Assembly: GCA_949130495.1 (NCBI GenBank)
Contig: OX422217.1
Coordinates: forward strand, 542,133,137 to 542,197,136
Source of the DNA: Sambucus nigra
Lineage: Eukaryota; Streptophyta; Magnoliopsida; Dipsacales; Adoxaceae
DNA length: 64,000 nucleotides
Direction: 5' to 3'
Under the pieces are notes generated by a model that did not search any database, was not told where the DNA came from, and was given only the letters and a program-made list of their open reading frames with translations. This document shows, one piece after another, positions 12,963 to 24,742 of the stretch; the first letter of the stretch is position 1; every line of letters begins with the position of its first letter. Position numbers and translations under genes: made by a program.

Positions 12963-15433
12963 GTTCACGAAGTGTGGTCCTACACCATACTCTTTGAAGT
13001 ATACGATTCCTCCTAGACGTCCACATTAGATCCTAGCCTAGCCATACACCCTTTCTTAATCCATCGGTATAAACAAATCGGACCGCAAATCATTCATCAT
13101 TTCGAGAAGAACATAAAATAAGAACTATTATCCTTTGAGAATTTAAACGCTGGACTTCCCTCCTCAAGAATAAGGCTTCCTCCTTCCATCCTTGACAAAC
13201 ACGATCCACACCGATTGATAAATGCTAAGACCTTCATCAGCGTCGACCTTCTCCTTAATTCTATTTGATAAGACATCGTCACCAAATTTAACATACCTCT
13301 GCTACTATTCACCTAATCGTATGGTGATCGTATTCCAAGCATCATCTTAAGATATGCCTAATTAAGAGAAACACTCACCTTATTATAACCTCCAATAACA
13401 TAAGGTCGTCACTGCGCCTATTTTTAAATTCTACCCAAATCGAATCTACATGGAGTCCTTACCGGACGTCATTAGCACTAAAAGGATCACAAGTACTACA
13501 CTTATCTACAACTCCTAATTTCTACAAGTCTGGCAAGATATGCCAAGAACTATTCCTCCCCCTATAAAGTCTATTCTAACTTACACTGTCGACACATGTC
13601 GATACCCAAATTATACTTTGACATCCCATCTAGGGTGATTTTCTCAACATGACATTTTCAATCTAAGTCTCCTAATGCATTTCTTAGTACTCATCAAAAT
13701 CAAGTAGGACACTTTCTACACTAGTCATCTGATGAAAAACGAGTATAATGCCCAATCATGACACTAATCCCCAATTTCCCTGAGAAGGTTACACCACCTT
13801 TCTATATCAATTCGAACGACATCACCAAAGGCTACATTATTCGACACCTCTGAACCAAAAACCTTAGATCATCACATGACCTTCTATACAACCATCACTA
13901 GGACACATTTTACTTCATAACACTGAACTTGATTGGCTCCATAAGGAAACCAAGCATACCTTAACGTAATTATAACCAAAAACCTAATAAGATTTCATCA
14001 CCCATGATCCTCTCATAGTAGGTATGCCCTACTGATTTCCCAATATCCATCCCACTACTATTAGATACTCATTAGGATACTATACTACAAGTTTCCACAC
14101 GTGGCAAAATATAATAATAGAACACCTCAAAGCATCACGATAAGTTGATTTCTATTCTCAAAGACACCACACGTAATTGATTTCAAGGGTCGGATGTAGT
14201 AGATAATTTCCTTGTTAAACAAGTACAAAACCCCTTCTAAAGGATCATCACTCAGAATTTCTATTGGATAAGTACCATAGAAATATACTTCCCATAGAAC
14301 GTTAACGAAGAAAGGTTTTTATTAAAGTCATCTACCTATATCGAAACCGCTTCACGTTCAGTCATCACTGAGGCAATTAAAAATAAGCTATGGTATTTAG
14401 ATAAAAATCTTATTTCACTTTCATTTCAAACCTTGGCATAGGTCTAACCTAAGACCTTCTCCTCTAGACCTAATGACAGGTCCAAACACTTCCTTCCAAA
14501 TGACTGATGGCATATACTATGTACCAAACCATAGGCTGACACTACTAAAGATTATGACAGGACATAGGATGTCGTGTACAATACATAAGCCTCTAAGTCC
14601 ACACTACTGACATCATAAGGGATACTATTACTCAAATGTCCCATCATATTTTCCAAAACCACATCATAGAACGATACTTAGGTTTTACTTTTATGTCACC
14701 TCAAATCATCATCGTTATATGTATAGCACACTTACTGCCAATGGCTCGTAACTCTTATCATATCTTGGGAGATGCATCTTTAAATTGACAATTACTAAGG
14801 CACTCACCTATAATGATAGTATCAGATCAACTAAGGCCCGAGTACACATCCTTAAGTAATAACCAACATGATTATACATGCCTACCGAATTTTTAAATAC
14901 CCACGATATGAAAATACCCCAAGGATCAAGGTCGCCTAATAACCTCACCACTATTAGCCACCCATGTGTTCCTAACCAAGTAAACTAATGCGTATTTATC
15001 ATAAAATCAATACTACTTTGAGATGCCACTCTAATCACCTAACTCCACAGTTGGTTTTAAATAACTCATATCTCTAATTCAATGGATGCTATTTACCTTT
15101 ATTAACATCTTAACAGACCTCTCACTTCATCAAAGGATGGAAAAAGTTCACCTCACACTAGAGAATGTGATGTCACCACTAATGGCCTACATAGACACTC
15201 ATAAGTTACTAACACTTCTACGTCAGAAGTGCTGAGAACTATTAATGGCAGCTAACTTGGCCACCTACTACTTGGCATTGAATTGTTTATCGTGGTAATT
15301 TTCTTGACTCCATAGTCGAGAACACAAACAAAACCATCCCCTGTCTATCATGACTGACCCAAAACCAACACCCACGTCAAAGGTCCACTACCGACCTCAT
15401 AACATCACTCTCAAAAGGAACCTCGAACCTAGT
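12963..15433 (-). other. E0 interior, right part; non-coding
   Basis: About 2.5 kb of AT-rich DNA between the E1 target site and the E0 primer site. The longest frames are short (about 70 codons) and show no family motif. No gag could be recognised next to the primer site, where it would be expected. Confidence 0.55.
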
Positions 15434-15444
15434 GCTCTGATACC
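15434..15444 (-). other. Primer binding site of E0 (initiator tRNA-Met type)
   Basis: Minus strand reads GGTATCAGAGC, next to the minus-strand end of the 15446-18153 LTR. The first base of the usual motif is changed. Confidence 0.7.
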
Positions 15445-15445
15445 T

Positions 15446-18000
15446 ACATAACGCTCCAGTCCGGATTCAAGGATTATCCATGGGTTAATCCAACCCGACC
15501 CAAACGTTAGGTGTGAAGTGGAATTAGACAACCTAAATAACGTTGATAATCTCATTTTATTAATTAACATTTCACTCGTTTAGCATGCGATTCAAATTTA
15601 TATCAAGCTATGTGTGGGACCCACGGGAAGCATCCCCGTAATCCCAGCGTACATAGTAACTAACGTAAAATGAAAAAAATACTTACCTCTATAAGTTTCT
15701 CAAAATACAAAAATACGCGTAGCCAATCGTAACAAAGGAAAGGGAATGATCCAAATTCCCAGTGGGAAATATAACAATGCAACATAGAATCAAATGGTAG
15801 AAAAGAAACACCATAACGTAGCACCTACGTGTGCATGCAAATACGGTATATTCATATACATATACTAATGGATGGACCCGTTTATTCTGAACGTTACTTG
15901 AGTTGATTAAATCACACTAATGTTGTAAAAGACCCCTTTTTGCCCTCTTTACTTGACTTAACATCTATTTCCCAATTTAACGAACCCAGTTAAATATGTA
16001 AAGAAAATAGGGTTTGTTTAGGAAAAACATTTCATTTACCGAAACTTCCCATTTACTCACGCCAAATCCACTTTAGTGTTTTCCTTGGAAACCACTTTCA
16101 GCACATGCACACTTGGTGTTAGAAGGTGTTAGAAAATACTTGTTTCCCCTCCTAGAACCTTACAAAACACACACTTGTGTTAATTATGGGTTAAACCATC
16201 CTTGGTTTCTTAATTATTAATTAATCACCTCACTTTACCATTATTTTCAGTTCACATGGACATTAGTAAATTTCTCATATTTCTTGTCGATATTATCGTT
16301 GTAACCGAAACATTTACTAATTTTATTTCACGTTAGGTTGTCTTTTCTCATTTTGTTAGCACAACAGATTTCTTTATATTGTTAGACTTTTATTAATTTT
16401 CTTTTGACCGGAATACTTCACCAATTCCAGTATTCAAATTCCTTTTATCCTTATCATTTTCTAGAAATACCCCAAATACTACGTACTTTAACGGCCTTCG
16501 CACCACCGGTTGTGCCACCATATGCTCTAGCCAATGATTTTGGGTCTTTCACCCCAGGGCTCCGAGCCCTTCTTAATTATTTCATGTTGCATTTAAGTCC
16601 ATATTAATGTATTTTAACATTTTGCAAATGTCCACATTATTCCATTTTTACCATTCGAAGCCAAAACCCGAGGACTACTTACCATATTAGTGTTATACTT
16701 TAGAAAATCACCATTTCATGTCCTATACATATTTACGTTGATTTCATTTTAAAATTCACTCCCATTTAGGACCATTTTGTAAAACACCGTTTTTAATATT
16801 TTTATTTCATAAAAATTCTCTAGTTAACGTAAAATTACCATTTTGCCCATTTATTTCCAGACTTGCATTTTCCTCCCTTTTCACAAGCGTTAGTTTTCCA
16901 AAAACATTATTTTTTTATGCACACTAACTTCTTAAATATTTTTAACTCATTAATGCTTCTTTAAAACCTTGGCGTAACACATTTCTCAAGTTGGAAATCT
17001 CTTTATTTTAGTACTTCCTTTATCAAGGACGTCATTTGGCATTTTAAAGGCTATTTTACAAGATAAACACCGCTTTTCCTTTATCATCATATGTAGTCCT
17101 GAAAGTATACATTTATCACATTTTCTCCACTTATTGTAACACTTTAAGGTCTAAAGTATATATTCTCTCTATTTCATGTTAAAACTCATTAAAACTTTTA
17201 CTAAACTTGTCCATATGCTCATTGCCAAATTACTACAAGTTTATATACATATGAAAAGGGATTTTAAGTCCAAAAATGCAATAAAATGAGTCTAACACGT
17301 GATTTATTGAAGAAATTTCATAATACTTGGAAAAACATGACTTTCAAGATTAAAAGACATTTTTATTCTTCAAAACATGAATAAATATCTAACTTTATAA
17401 AATTCCATTTTTACAAGAAAACTTTAGGATTTGGTGCATAAATATATCTTAACAAGACAAATATCCATTTAAAACATTTTATTTAATAAAATATTTAATA
17501 CTAAGTCTTCTTGAAACATGTCATTTTCTCAAATTTTGAAACCATTTGTAGAACCATTTTACATGAATAATGAGAAAATAACATTTTACAATATACATGT
17601 TTTCTACTCCTAAAACTCTATATACAAGACCAAATACTAATCAAATAAAGTTATTCAACTTAAATAGTAAAGTTCCCCACCTCAATGAAGCTTTAAAAAT
17701 GGATGGAAAAGGAAGAAGATGATGCAAACCTCCCACCTCCTATGGTAGCCTTAAAGAGGTTACCAAGCTCCACTATCTTGCACCTTGAAAGCTCCATGAA
17801 AAACTCCTTCAAACTCCATTGTTTCTTCTTCTTTTTTTTCTTCTCCAAAAATCTCCAACAACATATCCATAAATTTATATCTTGCAAAACATGTGGAGTA
17901 TATGGGTTCTCTAGGATTAAATGTGGTAGAATATATGATAAATATGGTGGTTCTACGGTGGGGGAGTGGTGGTAGGTAGTGGAGGAACTCTTAAGAGGTA

Positions 18001-18058
<58 letters not shown>

Positions 18059-18153
18059 ATATTATTAAAATGGGTTAGAATGGGCCAAATCACCCTTTAC
18101 ATACCCCCAAACCCTTGGAGGTTAAATACCTAAAATTCCCAAGAGGACATGCC
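15446..18153 (-). repeat. 5' LTR of E0, truncated by E5
   Basis: The right 700 bp match 1-1000. The LTR is cut at 18153, where the E5 LTR starts; the remaining 430 bp expected from the other copy were not found beyond E5. The left boundary is approximate because the terminal bases look mutated. Confidence 0.6.
18001..18056. repeat. (GA)n microsatellite
   Basis: About 27 GA units inside the E0 5' LTR; the other LTR copy has only a short GAGAGAGAG at about 880. Confidence 0.95.
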
Positions 18154-18886
18154 TGTAATACCCCGTGACCTTGGGAGTGAGAAATAAAATTTAGTTAAAT
18201 TGGGGAATTTTAAAATTTGGAAAGTGAGATCCAAAAATTTAGGACATTATAAAGTATTCCGGATGATGATTCTAAGTGCGTCATTGATCCCGGATAGGTC
18301 GAGCTAGTCAAAATGACTGTCCTTGGGTTTTATTTTGGTTCCGGAATATTTTTAAGTAAGTTTGACTCGAATTGCAGTAAACGAGTCATTTAAAGTGTGT
18401 ATTACCATTTAAAACAGGGACTTATGTTTTAAAGGATGAAGAGGCTTACGGATCAGCCTATCTTATTTATGAGAAAGAGAGAAAACCCTAGAGAGAGAAA
18501 GAGAAGAAGAAGAAGAAAGAGGGAGGAAAAAGCTTGGAAACTCCGTCCAACACGCGATCTCGAGGACGATTCAACCACTACGACTTTGAGGAAAGTGTTT
18601 AATCTTGCTAAATAATTCATTTGTGTATTTCATTTCATAATTTATGGATAAAAGAAATGGATTTTTGGGTTATATGTTAAAACCTAGATTTTTGGGACTA
18701 AAACTTGAATTTGATGTTTATACATGGGATTGATGGCATTTATATTTATAAGATGAGATGTATGTTGGGTTTTGATGTGAGGAATATGATTGAGTTAAAA
18801 AGTGAGGGTGTGATGATAATATTTTGAGTGTTTGGAGAGTTTGGTTTTGTTCAAAAATGGAAAAAGGAAAAGATATCTGGTATGGA

Positions 18887-18984
18887 CGGTCGACTGCGCC
18901 CTAAGGGAAGAGCCTACTGCATTCTTCGTAAGGAAAAATTTAGAACCGCGGTCGACCGGGGGTCTGGGACCGGTCGACCGGTCC
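18887..18984. repeat. GGTCGACC palindrome cluster in E5 LTR
   Basis: GGTCGAC, GCGGTCGACCGG and CCGGTCGACCGG occur within 100 bp. They resemble in style, not sequence, the arrays of E1 and E2. Confidence 0.7.
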
Positions 18985-19995
18985 TCTATTTTTAGCCCAA
19001 GGATGGGATTTTCTTTTACCCCTTTTATTTTGGGTTTTATTATTAGGGGCCTTCCTAGCGGACTTACTATGGAGGGTTATGATATAATGTTAAGGGATTT
19101 GTGCCTTAGGATGAATAGGGGATTTCGGACCTATGTTAGAATTGGATTATGAGGGTAGGATGCCTCTTTCAGGAAGGAAATAATTATGGGACTGAATGAT
19201 AGGCGGATTATCTTAATGTGATGGTGGTGGTCTATCATGAAATAGTTATAAATTGTAGAGATAATCCCTTTATGTTTATGTGCGTTTGAAGTCAAGAGGT
19301 ATTACGGTATATGCTTTAGATTTTTACCGAATAGAATAGTTATGTGTGTACTTCTAGCCGAGTTAGTTATTTCATGTTTATGCGTTAATGTTAAGGGTTC
19401 ACAGGGACAATTGAACCGTAGTCGAAATTGAAAGCAATTGGATCATACTATCAACTAGAATAGGGTGTGTTGTAAATCTAGTCGGTATAGTTGTTATAGA
19501 TCTGTGTGTGTTTAACATGGGGATTCCAATAATGGATGGGATCATGGAATGAATTTAGGATTGATCTTGAGGTTTGTATACTATTAGTTGTGTGCACACC
19601 TATAGTCGGGATTATTATTAGATATATCTAAGTGTATTCGGATATAGATGGAATGTAGTGATTGTTATATATGTTAAACTTTGGAGTTAGTAACCTCATT
19701 GTTATATGTATTGAAAGACTAATAATATCATAGGGGTAATGGATGAATATGCTTCAAGTGAGGGATCGTATTTATATAACTAATTATGTTAGTATGCCTG
19801 GAGTGACGGCTAGTATAATGAGGACTATGTACATGTATAGCCAAGTTTATAAATCTCATACATACGGACGAGAGATAGTGTGTATATATGTGTATATGTG
19901 GATATATATATGTGTAGATATGTATATATGTGTGTACATATGGCGTGAATACCAATGCTATGCGCTATGGTTTCTATATATGATGTGATCATATG

Positions 19996-19998
<3 letters not shown>

Positions 19999-20044
<46 letters not shown>

Positions 20045-20057
20045 TGTGTGTGTGTGT
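19999..20057. repeat. (AT)n then (GT)n microsatellite
   Basis: About 21 AT units followed by a short GT run. Confidence 0.95.
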
Positions 20058-21272
20058 GAATGATATATATACTTATGGTGTGAAGCACACCCGGAACATT
20101 CTATCATGGGAAGTTGCGCGATGAGGGTGAGACCCTGGCTTGAGGAGTAGGGTGTGGATATTCCCCAGGTCATAGTCGTCCATTATTATTTGTGTAATTT
20201 TATATTTTTGGGAGTGATAAGTCTTGGGTATGAGTTGTTCTCACTTACCGGTTAGGAACTATGACCGCTTCCCATACGTTATGATTGATTTTGTCGCCAT
20301 GGCGGTGTGATAATAGTCTGATAGGTGGTGACCCTGGGAGAAAGTGAGTAATTCCTGGAAGATGATAGCATGGTGTAGTATTTTGGTATCCTATAACCGT
20401 TTATGTTATGTGTATTGTAAAGTGTACATTATGTGTGTTATGTATACGTGGTTATAACAATGAATTATTGTATATATATATTTAGAGTAAATATTTATTT
20501 ATCTATCCTATAGGTGAAGAGGATATAAAGTTTCTATGACGTACATCTTGGGTGATTTTGGTGTACTAGTTCATTGGGGTCGAAGGATCATACTTAGAGA
20601 CAATTGTGGTTATATCGACCCAAGGATTTAATGGAGACTTTAATTATGTTCTTAGATAGTAATCTATAAGTATAGTAGTTGCAGTAATAGAATTTGTGTG
20701 GATGACATTATTGATCCCTACGATCAACATTGTCAAGGAGTATATTATCGAGGGGTTCCTTGTTTGGATTTCGCTTTGCGAGATGCTCCACGCACGAAAC
20801 GTAGTGCAATTCTGAGAGTGGAGAGAAGTTTTGTCCTTATTAACTGTATGTATGTTGTTTAGAGAATAAACTCTTATATTGAAGCTTAATGTTAATGTGT
20901 GACATATTAAGACTATAACTGGTTTAAGTTAATAAATAGAATCACGAGAGCCTAGTAAGGCATATATGTGTATATATATTTAGGTGTGGTTAGAATGGAA
21001 AGGATTCTTGGTTATGTTAGGATGGCAAGTCATGCGGGTAGAGGCTGTGCGTATGGTAAGGTAGGTTGTCCTTAAGTGGATGGGGTAACTAAATTAAGGT
21101 TCCAGAACACGATTAGGTGCACGTTGTAGATGAGAGGTGAGTTGGGGGTTTCACAAGAGTTCGACTCCACTTTAATTATGAAATAGTTCATTTATATTAT
21201 TAAGCACGGTTAAAAAACTTGTTGCAAACATTTTTACACCTCGGGCTCTGACCCGTTTATATTTCTCTTTTG

Positions 21273-21273
<1 letters not shown>

Positions 21274-21338
<65 letters not shown>
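21274..21338. repeat. (AT)n microsatellite
   Basis: About 32 AT units, between the LTR stem-loop and a 'tttactatag' stretch before GTGTCC in E5. Confidence 0.95.
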
Positions 21339-21342
<4 letters not shown>

Positions 21343-21735
21343 TACTATAGGTGTCCTTCCGCATGGATACCGGATGCGTTTTTATCCTGAGTCTTGGGAG
21401 CCGTAGAAGTTACGGACTGTGGCAGGATTTATATTGTAGTCGCTTCCTTTTCCCTTATAAATCTAGATAGGATTCAGGTTGTATATCGGGGTTATACCCA
21501 GGGGTTATTTGTATTTGTTTATATTTATTCTTTATGGATGTTGTACTGTCTGTGACTCGACAGCTTATTCGGGTATATTTCTTCATGTGTATTTTTTGGT
21601 GTTCAGGACTTCTATTATCATAGTACTTGTGTATGTTTTACCTTTGTTAGTAGTTATACATTGTTGGTTTGATATTTTAGGAGGGTAGTGAGACTGGGGT
21701 CTATGAATAACTGGAAAGGGTGAGGCGTGACCCAC

Positions 21736-22749
21736 TCCAATGGACACTGCCTGTAAGGTCTTCAAGGTCTCCCAGTGCAACTTCTAAAGAAAACTTCTCC
21801 TTCTGGTAACAATGCAACTCAAGCTTCAACTTACTCCCTGCAAGAAGATGAACTTTCACAACAAAAATAGTAATTTTCTCAAGGGAAACACCTGAGAGTG
21901 ATGGCTGTCAGTGGGGAGTGAAGGAACAAGGCACTCAGCACTAAGAGAATGAGCAGGGAGAGAATACTTAGGTAGGTCTAATGGTATTTTGGAAGAGTAA
22001 TAGTGCAATTTCAATTGTCTGTCTCCTCTTTTGACCTTGCCCGAGGGTCTATTTATACTTGGGCATTAGGGCTGAGTTGGCACTTTTGGGCGCCAAAATT
22101 GAGAGGGTTGGTGGGGGACAATGTCTGAAGTATACCATTTGTCCCTACCTGCAGGCACCCCTACCCGTCCCCTCCTGCAGGCACCACCTGGCACCAACCA
22201 AAGTCAAAAAGAACATATGTCTCCTAATGAAGACAGGATATCTGATTTTTTAAATATCTTCTGAAACGGTAAATTTTTGCAAATCTTGAGAGAGGAGGCC
22301 TTAAGGACCCCTCTCTCTTAAAATTATTATTTTTCTTGAGAGGGAACTCGACGACCCCCTCTTCTGGAAAAGTCATTTTTATAAAGAGTTTATTCCTTGT
22401 GAGCAGCCAGCTCTTTGGCTGTTCACTTCACTTGTGAGAAGTGTGTGTAGTCTTGAGTGACTTCTGGGCCTTCCTACTAGTATTCTCTCAATCCTATAGT
22501 GCTAAGTGGTTGAGTTTTCTCAACATACCTTGTCCCTCAGCCGTCAAGCCAATACTCCCAGGAGGTCCCAACTAGCCTATTGGAGCCCTGCCTGTTAAAC
22601 TAGGCTACCTATACAAGAAAGCAAATTGTTAACAATGTTTCATGGTGGGGAGTTGCTCATGGTAGCCACTCCCTCATCCTGGCCTATTTTTATGGAAGCT
22701 GAGGGGGAGGACCTTAATTGCTCCTCGCCCTGACATTTTCTGTTGTTAA
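21736..22749. other. Unassigned DNA
   Basis: No gene or element recognised. The sequence contains two CCTGCAGGCACC copies near 22150-22185. Confidence 0.4.
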
Positions 22750-23318
22750 GGGACCTTGAGGGTTCCTTCTCGGTATGAGTTTCTGTATGGACCTTGGGTG
22801 AAGTTCTTTCTCAATATGATTTTCTGTCGGGACCCTGGGGTGGTTTCTTCTCAATGTGAGTATCTGCCGGGACCCTGGGGGTTCCGGCTCAATATGGGTT
22901 TCTGTCGGGACCCTGGGTGGGTTCCTTATTAATATGAGTTTCGACCGGGACCCTGGGGGGTTTCTTCTCAATATGAGTTTCTGTCGGGACCCTGGGTTGG
23001 TTCCTTCTCAATACGAGTTTCTACCGGGACCCTGGGATTCCTGCTCAATATGAGTTTCTGTCGGGACCCTGGGTGGGTTCCTTCTCGATGTGAATTTATG
23101 CCGGTACCCTGGGGGTTTCTGCTCAATATGAGTTTCTGCCAGGACCCTGGGTGGGTTCCTTCTAGATGTGAGTTTATGTCGAGACCCTTGGGGGTTTCTA
23201 CTCAATATGAGTTTCTACGGGGACCCTAGGTGGTTTCCTTCTGACTATGAGTTTCTGCCGGGACCCTGGGGGTTCCTACTCAATATGAGTTTTTTCCGGG
23301 ACCCTAGGTGGGTTCCAT
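22750..23318. repeat. Two-type alternating tandem repeat (40 + 38 bp)
   Basis: About 15 units share a core around GGGACCCTGG and 'caatatgagtttctg'. Units alternate between a longer form (GGGTGGGTTCCTTCTC) and a shorter one (GGGGGTTCCTGCTC), giving a dimer of about 78 bp. Short frames across it (for example 22856-23053) simply follow the repeat. Confidence 0.88.
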
Positions 23319-23628
23319 AAAAATATGTCTGATAATAAAATATTTTTATTTATTTTTTTATTTATAGGTAGACACCCCTCTACATTATCCCCTCGTGCAA
23401 AGTTTTTTTTTTAGGTTGGGTAGACCAGAAAAAGCTTTGTAAGCCATATAGTCGATTTCAATAGTTTTTTGGACGGACCCTAGGATCATTAAGTGCAGTG
23501 TCCCTTCATCTGAGGTTTTTGATTTTTGAGAACCCACGCGTCAGTGTGGGAACTCTCATCCCATCATTTAGGGGAAAATGTCATAATCTTTTTTCCTTCT
23601 GGCACATTTTCCCATTTTGGTGTAAAAA
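23319..23628. other. Upstream region of the PMD gene; no gene
   Basis: AT-rich, non-coding; lies between the tandem repeat and the TATA-like box. Confidence 0.4.
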
Positions 23629-23629
23629 A

Positions 23630-23636
23630 ATATAAG
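23630..23636 (+). promoter_or_regulatory. Candidate TATA box of the PMD gene
   Basis: ATATAAGG lies in a suitable place. With E3 removed, the first ATG of the PMD frame (46400) would be about 160 bp downstream, across a leader of 23640-23743 plus 46356-46399. Inference from position only. Confidence 0.4.
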
Positions 23637-23738
23637 GCCTTTTTCTTTAAATTCTTTCATCTTGTTCCAAAAACCCTCATAGAGAGTCCTTGAGTTTGTA
23701 GTGAGAGAAAATGAAAAAGAAGAAATTTAAACACCATA

Positions 23739-23743
23739 ACCCC
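23739..23743. repeat. Target-site duplication of E3, left (ACCCC)
   Basis: ACCCC precedes TGTTGATG at 23744 and recurs at 46351-46355. Confidence 0.9.
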
Positions 23744-24318
23744 TGTTGATGTAAAAAATTAGATTATCTCTAATTATTTAATCATAGATAAAAAAATAAA
23801 TAAGACAAGAGATTTTTAAAGTGGTTCAGCCTTGAAAGAATGGCCTACGTCCACTGTTTGTGTTATTGCTGACTATTTGCAGAATTCTCAATAATGGGTT
23901 TACCAAGAAATTCTGAGTCCCCTGCTAATGAGGAGGTTACAATTTATTTATAGCCTTGAGGCTGTACATGCGAGAGAATATTACATAGTTGTCCAATGGG
24001 CGTGTACATCTATATGATAATAATCAGCATTTAATGCGCATTTAATCCTCTTAATTATCCGGTTATAAATGCTTTGTACGAGATGCAGCTCGGACCGCCT
24101 AAGCTGCTCGGACCGCCTAAGTAGCTCGGTATATATGAGTTTCTCGGTACAGTAGAGTTCCTCGGAGGACACTTGTTGCTCAGAGCGTCTGAGTTGGTCG
24201 GGGAGGTTGAGGTCCTCAGAATCAGTGTGTTGTTAAAAAATGTTTACGAGTGCCATGTAAATTGACACGTGTCTCCACATAATCGGTCCACGTCAGCAGA
24301 ATAAATTTGGTATCAACA
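23744..24318 (-). repeat. 3' LTR of E3
   Basis: 575 bp against 557 bp in the 5' copy; the extra 18 bp is a tandem duplication at 24088-24123 (GCTCGGACCGCCTAAG). The minus-strand TATA-like CTATAAATA is at about 23943-23953. Confidence 0.92.
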
Positions 24319-24332
24319 GAAGCCCCCAATGT
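24319..24332 (-). other. Polypurine tract of E3
   Basis: Minus strand reads ACATTGGGGGCTTC directly before the 3' LTR; the same sequence precedes the 3' LTR of E4. Confidence 0.85.
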
Positions 24333-24570
24333 TTCGTAGTTTGATTGTTGAAGAAAAGTATGGAACATTATGCTGCCTAAAATTTATGGATTTTAGACAA
24401 ATGTTCGTTGCTTATAACCCCTTTGTTTGAGTACAGAGTATCAGGTTTTTTTAAAGTATTTCGAATTTCAATAACCGCTTCGTGTTTCGTGCATTTTTCT
24501 TCTTTTTAGCCGCCGGATACGCAATCGTCTTTCCTGGTAATCATTGTTTTTCTTCTTTCCCAAGGCAAAG

Positions 24571-24578
24571 TATTTAAA
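24571..24578 (+). promoter_or_regulatory. Candidate TATA box of the E3 antisense module
   Basis: TATTTAAA lies about 170 bp upstream of the aORF1 ATG. The E4 counterpart (58622-58630, minus strand) has the same core at nearly the same distance. Confidence 0.5.
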
Positions 24579-24742
24579 CGCTTCAGAAAACTCGATCGTC
24601 TTTTACTTTTTCAAATTTGCATCTTAGAATTTCTTCACTTCTTCTCTGTCTTGTGCGTTCGTTTCTTCCATTGTTCGTTGTCACCTGACTCATCTTTTTC
24701 CTGTAAGATCTTCTTCCTTCTCTTTTATTTATTTTGTTCATC

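Larger units (their letters stand above)
18154..21735 (+). repeat. E5: Tekay-like LTR without interior (solo or truncated)
   Basis: Starts TGTAATACCCCG like the E1 and E2 LTRs and shares a block 'ataggtcgagctagtcaaaa' near 18295 and the CGGGCTCTGACCCG stem-loop at 21242. No primer site or internal coding region follows. The 3' end is unresolved; homology to other LTRs fades near 21700-21735, and no copy of the left flank ATGCC was found there. Confidence 0.65.

Noticed and set aside
19728..20173. Overlapping Tyr/Ile/His-rich frames
   Set aside because: Translations of (AT)n and (GT)n microsatellite DNA within E5.
18154..21735. E5 as a solo LTR with target duplication
   Set aside because: The 5' boundary is clear, but I could not find ATGCC or any 5 bp repeat at a defined 3' end; left as LTR of unknown end.
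22750..23318. Collagen-like or PPR-like repeat gene
   Set aside because: The frames simply follow the minisatellite, and frame is not preserved between units.
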